DNA from: Alcanivoracaceae bacterium
Lineage (GTDB): Bacteria > Pseudomonadota > Gammaproteobacteria > Xanthomonadales > Marinicellaceae
Direction: 5' to 3'
Assembly: GCA_016744455.1 (NCBI GenBank)
Contig: JADGEI010000001.1
Coordinates: 518,884 to 582,883, forward strand
DNA length: 64,000 nt
Under the pieces are notes generated by a model that saw nothing but the letters and a program-made list of their open reading frames with translations, was not told where the DNA came from and did no database searches. Positions 26,041 to 33,486 of this stretch are shown here, one piece after another. The stretch's first letter is position 1, and each line of letters opens with the position of its first letter. Made by a program: the position numbers and the translations under genes.

Positions 26041-28413
26041 ATGAAAATAAGCGAAAACTGGTTAAGAGAATGGGTTAATCCTAAAATTTCAACAGATGAA
26101 CTTGTTGAACAGTTAACAATGTTAGGTTTAGAAGTTGATGATGTCATTCCTGCTGCAGGAGATTTTAGTAATGTTGTCATTGCAAAAATAGTAGCCATAG
26201 AAAAACACCCAGATGCTGACAAATTAAACGTGTGTCAGGTAAGTGTTGGTTCTGGAGATAAATTACAAATAGTTTGTGGTGCACCAAATGCACGGGTCGG
26301 TTTAATCGCCCCACTAGCAAAGATTGGAGCTGTTTTGCCTAATAATTTTAAAATAAAAAAATCCAAACTTAGAGGTATTGAATCTTTTGGTATGCTTTGT
26401 TCTGATGTAGAACTTGGTTTAAGTGATGATTCTGCTGGATTAAAGGAACTTCCAATGGATGCTCCAGTTGGTAATAATATACGTGAATATCTTGATCTGG
26501 AAGACACAATTATTGATATTGATATAACGCCAAATCGTGCAGATTGTTTCTGTGCTAAAGGCATTGCAATTGATGTCGCCTGTTTAAATGATGTTGACTT
26601 AACAAAACCAGTTATTAATGAACAGGATGTATCACACACAGATAAAATTGTAGTAAACCTAAAGGCAGAAAATCAATGTCCACGTTATTTGTGCCGTGTT
26701 ATCAGCAACATAGATAATAGTAAAACGACACCAATATGGATGCAAGAGAAATTACGTAGAAGTGGTATTCGCTCAATTCATCCGGTTGTTGATGTTACCA
26801 ACTACGTTATGTTAGAGTTAGGTCAGCCAATGCATGGTTTTGATAAGGCTGCAATTAATAGCTCTATCACTATTAAGATGGCAGAAAACGGAGATAAAAC
26901 TACATTGCTTGATGGTAAAGAAGTTAAGCTTGATGATTCATTTCTAATGATTGCTGATGATGAAAATTATTTAGCAATTGCCGGTGTAATGGGTAGTTTA
27001 AATAGTGGATGCAACGAAAAAACTACTGATATTGTTTTAGAATCTGCCTACTTTGATCCAGCTACTATTATGGGCAAGTCACGTGATATTGGTGTTCATA
27101 CTGAATCAGCATTAAGGTTTGAACGTGGTGTAGATCCTTACCTACAAGAACAAGCCATGCATAGAGCAACTGAGTTAATAATAGACATATGTGGTGGCGA
27201 AATAGGGCCGATAACTACAACTCAAAGTGATGAATTTTTGCCTAGCGCAAAAGAAATCACATTGACGAAAAATAAACTTGCTAGAGTCTTGGGGTTTGGA
27301 GTATTGGATTCTCAAGTCACATCTATTTTGACAGGGTTAAATATGTCAGTAAAGGTACAGGAAGATTGTTGGAAAGTTACAGCTCCAACTAGTCGTTTTG
27401 ATATGGATATTGAAGAAGATTTAATTGAAGAAATTGTAAGAATGATAGGTTATGATAAGATGCCCTCAGCCAATTTATTTGGTGAAAGTGTTATCATGCA
27501 ACTCCCTGAGGCCATAGTTAATGCTAATCATCTTAAAAAACAGCTCAACACATTGGGTTATATGGAGGCCATTAATTATAGTTTCGTGTCTGAAAAGCAA
27601 TTAACCAATTATGAAAAATTGGACGACTCTATTGCCTTGAAAAACCCACTAACCGAAGAATTTGCTATAATGCGTACTACGTTATTACCGGGCATGATGG
27701 AAACAATTAAATATAACCTAAGGCGACAAAACGATAGTATAAAAATGTTTGAAACAGGACATGTCTTTCATCAGAAAGAGACAATTGTCGAAGACCAGAA
27801 AATCATGGCAATATGCACAGGTAAAAGAAACCCAGAACATTGGGGAATGGTTAAAGAGGCTATTGATTTTTATGATTTAAAAGGCGACTTGGAAAGCTTG
27901 TTGGAAAACACAAAATCAAACTATAATTTTGACAAATCAACGCATAGTTTTTTACACCCTGGTCGCCAAGCTAACGTTGTTTTAGCGGGAAAAACAATAG
28001 GCTGGATAGGGCAGATACACCCTGAAACATGTCGTAGAATTGGGATTAAAAAGGATGTCTATGCATTTGAATTATCACAATTTTATATTCAGCAAACCTC
28101 CTTACCATTGTTTGAAGACATTTCAAAATTTCCGTCAGTTAGACGTGATATTGCAATGGTAGTTGATAATGCTATATCTTATCAGCAAATAAAAGATATT
28201 ATTACTGATAATATTAATAAATACTTAGTTGATATTGTCGTATTTGATCAATACCAAGGTGAAAATATTGGTCAGAATAAACGATCTTTAGCGGTTGGCT
28301 TAGTACTACAGCAAAATAATTCAACTTTTGAAGATAAAGATGTAGACAAACTGATGACAAAAGTGTTAAATTCTATTCAAGATAAATTAGGTGTGGAAAT
28401 AAGGGGACTTTAA
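26041..28413 (+). CDS. pheT: Phenylalanyl-tRNA synthetase beta subunit
   Basis: 790 residues. The N-terminal MKISENWLREWVNPKIS and the EMAP/tRNA-binding domain (VVIAKIVAIEKHPDADKLNVCQV) lead to the B3/B4 editing domain (RSGIRSIHPVVDVTNYVMLELGQPMHGFD). The B5 domain (TPNRADC, LRFERGVDP) comes next. The C-terminal ferredoxin-like anticodon-binding domain has FPSVRRDIAMVVD. AGGAG lies 8 bases before the ATG. Its TAA overlaps the ihfA ATG (TAATG). It recognises and proofreads tRNA-Phe with PheS. Confidence 0.98.
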   Translation: MKISENWLREWVNPKISTDELVEQLTMLGLEVDDVIPAAGDFSNVVIAKIVAIEKHPDADKLNVCQVSVGSGDKLQIVCGAPNARVGLIAPLAKIGAVLPNNFKIKKSKLRGIESFGMLCSDVELGLSDDSAGLKELPMDAPVGNNIREYLDLEDTIIDIDITPNRADCFCAKGIAIDVACLNDVDLTKPVINEQDVSHTDKIVVNLKAENQCPRYLCRVISNIDNSKTTPIWMQEKLRRSGIRSIHPVVDVTNYVMLELGQPMHGFDKAAINSSITIKMAENGDKTTLLDGKEVKLDDSFLMIADDENYLAIAGVMGSLNSGCNEKTTDIVLESAYFDPATIMGKSRDIGVHTESALRFERGVDPYLQEQAMHRATELIIDICGGEIGPITTTQSDEFLPSAKEITLTKNKLARVLGFGVLDSQVTSILTGLNMSVKVQEDCWKVTAPTSRFDMDIEEDLIEEIVRMIGYDKMPSANLFGESVIMQLPEAIVNANHLKKQLNTLGYMEAINYSFVSEKQLTNYEKLDDSIALKNPLTEEFAIMRTTLLPGMMETIKYNLRRQNDSIKMFETGHVFHQKETIVEDQKIMAICTGKRNPEHWGMVKEAIDFYDLKGDLESLLENTKSNYNFDKSTHSFLHPGRQANVVLAGKTIGWIGQIHPETCRRIGIKKDVYAFELSQFYIQQTSLPLFEDISKFPSVRRDIAMVVDNAISYQQIKDIITDNINKYLVDIVVFDQYQGENIGQNKRSLAVGLVLQQNNSTFEDKDVDKLMTKVLNSIQDKLGVEIRGL

Positions 28414-28715
28414 TGTCAGTTACAAAAACAGATTTAGCTGAAGCTCTTTACATGGATGTTGGCTTAAATAAATGCGAAGCAAATGAATTTGTTGACGCAT
28501 TTTTTAATGTCATAAAAGACATATTAGTTGACGGCAATAATTTAAAGTTATCTGGTTTTGGAAATTTTGAATTACGTGATAAAAAAGGACGCCCAGGAAG
28601 AAACCCTAAAACGCTTGAAGAAGTCGCAATACCTCCAAGAAGAATTGTTGCATTTAAACCAGGACAGAAAATTAGAGATACTATAGAGACATATGCTGGA
28701 TCAAGGACACAATAA
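28413..28715 (+). CDS. ihfA: Integration host factor subunit alpha
   Basis: 100 residues of the HU/IHF family. The start VTKTDLAEALYMDVGLNK, the GFGNFELRDKKGRPGRNPKT beta-arm with the DNA-intercalating Pro, and RRIVAFKPGQKIRD identify IHF-alpha. IHF bends DNA at specific sites in recombination, replication and sigma54 promoters. It is translationally coupled to pheT and overlaps the next regulator gene by 23 bases. This pheT-ihfA-merR order is common in gammaproteobacteria. Confidence 0.97.
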   Translation: MSVTKTDLAEALYMDVGLNKCEANEFVDAFFNVIKDILVDGNNLKLSGFGNFELRDKKGRPGRNPKTLEEVAIPPRRIVAFKPGQKIRDTIETYAGSRTQ

Positions 28716-29046
28716 TTCATTACCAACAATACCCGCAAAACGCTATTTCACAATTGGTGAGGTTAGTAACCTGTGTGATGTAAAACCTCATGTTTTGAGG
28801 TACTGGGAAAATGAATTTCCTAATTTGAAGCCAGTTAAAAGACGCGGAAATAGGCGTTATTATCAAAGACATGATGTTATTATGATACGTCAGATTCGTA
28901 GCTTGCTTTATGAACACGGCTATACCATAAGTGGAGCACGTAGTAAGCTTGAAGGGAATACCGAAGATAAAGATGCCAGTAAGTCCTATCAAGTTATTCA
29001 ACAAACACGATTGGAACTCGAAGAAATTCTTCAATTATTAAAATAA
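28693..29046 (+). CDS. MerR-family transcriptional regulator
   Basis: 117 residues. The winged-helix DNA-binding start is YFTIGEVSNLCDVKPHVLRYWENEFPNLKP, followed by NRRYYQRHDVIMIRQIRSLLYEHGYTISGAR. The C-terminus is short, without a Cys-rich effector site, as in the MerR-like gene usually found after ihfA. The start at 28693 lies inside ihfA, with GAGAC just upstream. Its target genes and effector are unknown. Confidence 0.9.
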   Translation: MLDQGHNNSLPTIPAKRYFTIGEVSNLCDVKPHVLRYWENEFPNLKPVKRRGNRRYYQRHDVIMIRQIRSLLYEHGYTISGARSKLEGNTEDKDASKSYQVIQQTRLELEEILQLLK

Positions 29047-29083
29047 CAACTCAATGTAGTCTAAACTTACTGTGACTGGCTAT

Positions 29084-29644
29084 TTATTTAAGTCCTATTA
29101 CTTGATAGTTACCAGAAGTTTTAAGTTCAATAATTACCTCTTGATTTGAGTTATTTTTCCAATACCAACCATGTGAACCTTCAAATGGAACAATTGCAGA
29201 ACCCAGCATTTTATTTGTGGTTGCAATTGTAAAACTTTCAAAATAGCCTGTCGTGTCACCTGCAGGTTCTCCATGAAAGTCAAAATATACTTTTGAGTTA
29301 TCAATTGTCTTCCATTGGTATTTAAGGTTGGCATATTTTTCAAGTTTAAATTTATACTCTACACCTTTCAGGGCAGGGACTGTTACCATCACAACGTCTT
29401 CTCTTCTTATTGGAGTTTGATTTGCTGTATCATAACTTTCATGCACGGGTTCTTGTGCAACGGTCTCAGATAATGCAGTTAACCCCATTCTCTTGCCGAT
29501 ACCAGTCGGATCGATATTATATTCCGCAGGTAATACGATTATAATATAGAGCAAAAAGGCAATAACGACTGCTGTTATTGATGCGATTAATAATGAATGA
29601 CGAGAGGGTAATGTTTTATTTTCTGATGGGTTCATATTGTTCAT
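29084..29644 (-). CDS. Single-pass membrane protein next to HupE (transmembrane anchor protein type)
   Basis: 186 residues. One membrane helix near the N-terminus (LLIASITAVVIAFLLYIIIVLPAEY) is followed by DPTGIGKRMGL and a periplasmic beta-rich domain with FDFHGEPAG, TGYFESFTI and FEGSHGWYWKNNS. The last is a conserved pattern of proteins annotated as transmembrane anchor protein beside HupE/UreJ genes. The HupE stop TAA touches its ATG directly (TAAATG), so coupling is likely. Another in-frame ATG lies 9 bases downstream. Its role is unknown; a metal-related or periplasmic partner of the HupE protein is a guess. Confidence 0.7.
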   Translation of the reverse strand: MNNMNPSENKTLPSRHSLLIASITAVVIAFLLYIIIVLPAEYNIDPTGIGKRMGLTALSETVAQEPVHESYDTANQTPIRREDVVMVTVPALKGVEYKFKLEKYANLKYQWKTIDNSKVYFDFHGEPAGDTTGYFESFTIATTNKMLGSAIVPFEGSHGWYWKNNSNQEVIIELKTSGNYQVIGLK

Positions 29645-30358
29645 TTAATTTTCTAAGAAATAACCTGTTAATTGATACATAATCAATAACATGCCTGCCG
29701 CCATTAATAATGTATTTATTAGTCCTGAAAACTTGATATAAGAATCAAACTTTCTCCAAATGTTTAAGGCAATTAATACAACGACTAGTGCAATAAATTG
29801 ACCAAGCTCAACTCCTATATTAAAAGCAATCAAATTAGATAATAAGCCTTCATTATTAAGCTCATATCCTTGTAATTTTGTAGCTAAACCAAAGCCATGA
29901 AATAACCCGAAAACTAAGACTGCAATTTTTGTATTGAGTTGGAACCCAATTAATTTATTAAACCCACCTAGGTTGTCAAACCCCTTATAGACAATGGAGA
30001 AACCAATAATAGCATCGATTAAATAAGGATTGACCATAATGTCATTAAAGACACCAAGTAATAATGTAAAGCTGTGTCCAAGAGTAAATAGGCTTACATA
30101 GATTATGATATCTCTTGTTTTATAGAGAAAAAATATGACTCCGATTAAAAATAGCAAATGATCATAACCTGTTACCATATGTTTGGCACCAATATAGATG
30201 AAAGGAATGATTGATACACCCGTGTTATTTAGAAGGAATGACTTAGTTGTAGAATCTATACCGTGGGCTACTATTAGAGTTGAAAATGTTAAACCTAAAA
30301 TTAGCAGTAGTAAATTCAGTTGAGGATTTATAAAATATTTAATAGTCTCTTTATTCAT
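29645..30358 (-). CDS. HupE/UreJ-family membrane protein
   Basis: 237 residues and about seven membrane helices. The family pattern is IGAKHMVTGYDHLLFLIGVIFFL followed by LFTLGHSFTLLLG, with His and Asp residues that could bind a metal. VFGLFHGFGLATKL is the third conserved His motif. HupE/UreJ proteins are thought to carry nickel or cobalt, but no hydrogenase or urease genes are nearby, so the substrate is uncertain. It is in an operon with the membrane-anchor gene. The Shine-Dalgarno sequence is weak. Confidence 0.8.
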   Translation of the reverse strand: MNKETIKYFINPQLNLLLLILGLTFSTLIVAHGIDSTTKSFLLNNTGVSIIPFIYIGAKHMVTGYDHLLFLIGVIFFLYKTRDIIIYVSLFTLGHSFTLLLGVFNDIMVNPYLIDAIIGFSIVYKGFDNLGGFNKLIGFQLNTKIAVLVFGLFHGFGLATKLQGYELNNEGLLSNLIAFNIGVELGQFIALVVVLIALNIWRKFDSYIKFSGLINTLLMAAGMLLIMYQLTGYFLEN

Positions 30359-30386
30359 CTATGCGCTTTGATTTTGTCATGTGTTT

Positions 30387-31088
30387 TCAAAGTCCTAATT
30401 TCTTAATTAAAGCATCGCTAGTTAAGTGTTTCAACACATTAAAAGGTTCACACTTTGTTTTCCCTGATTCTACAGGGATAGAGCCAATAGTTTTAGCAAC
30501 TTTAATTGCTGCCTGATTTAATTTAGCATTTCTTTTCCCAATTCCCATCAAGGCTGCTCCTATAGACATATAAACTGACTTATCTTCGCTGGCGTAAATG
30601 TTATCCATGTGATTAATGTGTTTTAGAAAATAATCATCATTTGGCGCAGATTTCTTTTTAGATTTAGATAACTCGTATAAAAACCCATAAGCACATCGCC
30701 TCTTGATTGAATCAGAGCTCTCTACCCATTCAGCGGCGATTTTATCTATAGATGAAAGTTTTGTCACAGGTGCTCCACATGCTGAAAATACATGCACCAT
30801 AAAGCCAAAATCAATATCCTTAACTTGTTTTTCCATCTGCTTTAATGTAATAAGTTTGGGGTCGTCAATTAATATTGAAATCACTTTTGCATCGTAATAT
30901 TCACTGTCCCAAAGCTCCATTGCTAAGTCATGGTTTTTTCCTACTTTCTTTGCTAATTTTCGTAATTGGGTTAAGCCAATTCCAAAGCTTTTATAGTGAC
31001 ATTTTGGAAATTCCATTTCATCCCAATTACTGATGCCTCTATCATTCTTATTCTCTTCAAGTAGATTTAATACTTCTAACTTAGTCAT
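30387..31088 (-). CDS. DNA alkylation repair-like protein (AlkD family, HEAT repeats)
   Basis: About 233 residues. The start MTKLEVLNLLEENKNDRGISNW leads to YGIGLTQL-type KSFGIGLTQLRKLAKKVGKNHDLAMELWDSE, then helical repeats with DDPKLITLKQM and WVESSDSIKRRCAYGFLYEL. This matches COG4912-type AlkD proteins, which excise alkylated bases without base flipping. AAGGTGA lies 5 bases before ATG 31088; the track start at 31148 adds an unlikely leader. The catalytic Trp/Asp/Arg set of AlkD was not checked residue by residue, so activity is inferred. Confidence 0.75.
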   Translation of the reverse strand: MTKLEVLNLLEENKNDRGISNWDEMEFPKCHYKSFGIGLTQLRKLAKKVGKNHDLAMELWDSEYYDAKVISILIDDPKLITLKQMEKQVKDIDFGFMVHVFSACGAPVTKLSSIDKIAAEWVESSDSIKRRCAYGFLYELSKSKKKSAPNDDYFLKHINHMDNIYASEDKSVYMSIGAALMGIGKRNAKLNQAAIKVAKTIGSIPVESGKTKCEPFNVLKHLTSDALIKKLGL

Positions 31089-31823
31089 AGAGTCACCTTT
31101 ATAAAAATAATAATTAATAACAGAGAGTATTGCACAACCCTCAACCATAGTTTATCTTAAATATGCTTTCAAATTAAGCTTATGTATACACTATGCATAA
31201 ATAAACTGGAATTATAGGTTATTCTAAGTCATCTGATAATTATTCAATAATGATCCTTTAAATGATTTACAAAAACCATATTGCATGGTGCTACCTATAT
31301 GTCCAATAAAACTTGGTAAGGATTTCTCTTAATAAAAGATGTTTTTAAATATATCGACACGGTAGGAAAAGCCATTAAACATCTAAAATGTATTAAAGAA
31401 GATCTTGTGGAGAAAATATTGAAAATAGAAAACAACAACTTACACAATGTATTTACAAGCTCCATAAACCTCTATAATACAGTCATTTTATAGTAGTTGT
31501 CTAAATATAGGGTTTAATTAAAAAGCAAAAGGTTTAGTTAGGTTTTTAGTTAGGTTTTCACGTATTTCTCTAATTATATAAGTTATTGTTATATGCGTAT
31601 AATACATATTATGTTAAATAATGAAATATTGTGAACTAACTATTGATGATATATATGCATGATGTTTTGTTCTGATCTTTTGTATTTAAATGAGTATGAT
31701 AATACTTTGGTAGGAATTATTTGTTGTTAATAAGTGTTGGTAGTAAAAATTAAGTAATATGGTGTAATTGAACGTAATCTTGTTTGATGTTAATATGATG
31801 TCTTATTTATTTACGGCTTTACT
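31089..31823. other. AT-rich intergenic stretch
   Basis: A long AT-rich gap of about 735 bases between two divergent genes. It should hold the promoters of the AlkD-like gene and the FHA-GGDEF gene, but I see no clear terminator, operator or RNA gene. One frame (31320-31493, plus) is open for 58 codons with a protein-like Lys/Glu pattern after an AAGGA, but it has no ordinary start codon. Confidence 0.4.
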
Positions 31824-33347
31824 ATGACACAGATTACTAACCACTACCTTTCGTGGATAGATATAGACAAAGAGCTACATAGTGAGGTATTACTAACTTC
31901 AAAGGCTAAGATTACTGTTGGCCGATCAAAAAAAGCAGATATAGAAGTATTTAAAACCAGTGTATCGCGTGAACATTTAGAACTTACATGGTTGGATGGT
32001 AATCTACAAATAAAGGACATCAATTCGAGTTATGGATCTTGGGTTGATAGTGTGAGATTGAATCCAGGTGAAATTAAAACAGTTAGTAAAGATGTAGAAA
32101 TTCGAATAGGAAATTTAAGCATGTGGTATGAGTTGCGTCGTGAAGACGAATCACAAGAAATGATGCAAACTGTTTTTCATTCAACTAATGTTACTGATGA
32201 GATAGGATTATCAAGTGAAATTAATAATTTCAGAGTAAAACTACAATCCTTGTTGCAAGAAAGTTTTGGAGACAACACATTAAATAGCCAATTAATCAAC
32301 ACACTAAATGAAGAACTATTACAACTGATTAACAAGCAAGAACGTCAACTTAAGGAGCAACGAATATTAAACTCCATCAGCCATATACTTAACCGTAGTT
32401 TGACGTTGTCTGAGCTGCTTAAAACAGCCTTAAACCTTGTCAGCAAGGTTTTGAATGCAGAGCGTGGCTTCGTCGTTTTACGCCATACAAATGACAATAA
32501 AAGTGAAATTTATGCCCTACGCTATTTTGATGCTGTTGTCTGGTCAGATGACAATAATAACCCAAAACAATATAGCCAAACTCTTGTGGATAGCTGTTTT
32601 AAACAAAATGAAGTGATTATTGTTGGTGATACTCAACTATCTAACCACTTAAAGGATTTAGCAAGTGTAAAAAATGGAGGTGGGCGTAGTATTGCAGTTA
32701 TTCCGCTAGTTCAGGATGGTGAGGTTGTTGGTGTTATTTACCTTGATAATCAACAGCTTCCTCATAATTTTGATAAACTACAAATCCCTTTTTTAAATAC
32801 ATATGCTGCTCATACGAGTATTGCTTTACATAATACTCTATTGTTTAAACGGGCTATTACAGATGATTTAACACAACTTTATACAAGACAACACATAGAT
32901 GAAGGATTGGAATTAGAAATCCAACGAGCACAGAGTGATAAGCAAGATTTATCAATTTTAATTCTTGATTTAGACCATTTCAAAAAAATTAATGATAATT
33001 ATGGCCATACAACTGGTGATTTAGTACTGCAAATATTTTCTAGAATCATAAAAGAGCACCTCCGAGATGACGATATGGCAGGCCGGTTTGGAGGTGAAGA
33101 GTTTGTTATAATTCTTCCAAATACTGGTTTGAAAGGGGCAAAAGGTTTAGCAGAGCGTATTCGACTATCGATTGAAAAAGAAGTCATCATTAAGGACAAT
33201 CAGACTGTCCCGGTTACAGTAAGTGTTGGTGTTGCCAATTATCAATCTCAACACGGCGATAAAGCCTTACTATTATTTGAAGATGCGGATACTGCTTTAT
33301 ACAGAGCCAAGGAAAAAGGGCGTAATCAAACAATATGCTTTTCATGA
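31824..33347 (+). CDS. FHA-GAF-GGDEF diguanylate cyclase
   Basis: 507 residues. The N-terminal FHA domain (about 25-105) has TVGRSKKADIEV, TSVSREHLEL and SSYGSWVDS, the phosphothreonine-binding loops. A linker helix then a GAF domain (about 180-335, ERGFVVLRH and GGRSIAVIPLVQDGEVVGVIYLDNQ) follows. The C-terminal GGDEF domain (about 345-505) has the active-site GGEEF in AGRFGGEEFVIILP, DLDHFKKINDNYGH and YRAKEKGRNQ. It should make cyclic di-GMP in answer to phosphoprotein binding and a small ligand. No RxxD inhibitory site is obvious. The Ser/Thr kinase gene follows 139 bases downstream, a natural source of phosphothreonine. Confidence 0.92.
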   Translation: MTQITNHYLSWIDIDKELHSEVLLTSKAKITVGRSKKADIEVFKTSVSREHLELTWLDGNLQIKDINSSYGSWVDSVRLNPGEIKTVSKDVEIRIGNLSMWYELRREDESQEMMQTVFHSTNVTDEIGLSSEINNFRVKLQSLLQESFGDNTLNSQLINTLNEELLQLINKQERQLKEQRILNSISHILNRSLTLSELLKTALNLVSKVLNAERGFVVLRHTNDNKSEIYALRYFDAVVWSDDNNNPKQYSQTLVDSCFKQNEVIIVGDTQLSNHLKDLASVKNGGGRSIAVIPLVQDGEVVGVIYLDNQQLPHNFDKLQIPFLNTYAAHTSIALHNTLLFKRAITDDLTQLYTRQHIDEGLELEIQRAQSDKQDLSILILDLDHFKKINDNYGHTTGDLVLQIFSRIIKEHLRDDDMAGRFGGEEFVIILPNTGLKGAKGLAERIRLSIEKEVIIKDNQTVPVTVSVGVANYQSQHGDKALLLFEDADTALYRAKEKGRNQTICFS

Positions 33348-33486
33348 AACATTGATGTAAATTATTCAATTAGAACCATGAAACATTTGCAATATATATA
33401 GATTGCCTACAATATGTTAGAAACTCCTGTTGCTATTGTGGCATAATCTAGGTTAATACTACCAATAATTCACTTGTTAATAATCA

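Noticed and set aside
29047-29083. tRNA gene after the merR gene, as found in some relatives of this operon
   Set aside because: The 37-base gap is too short and shows no cloverleaf.
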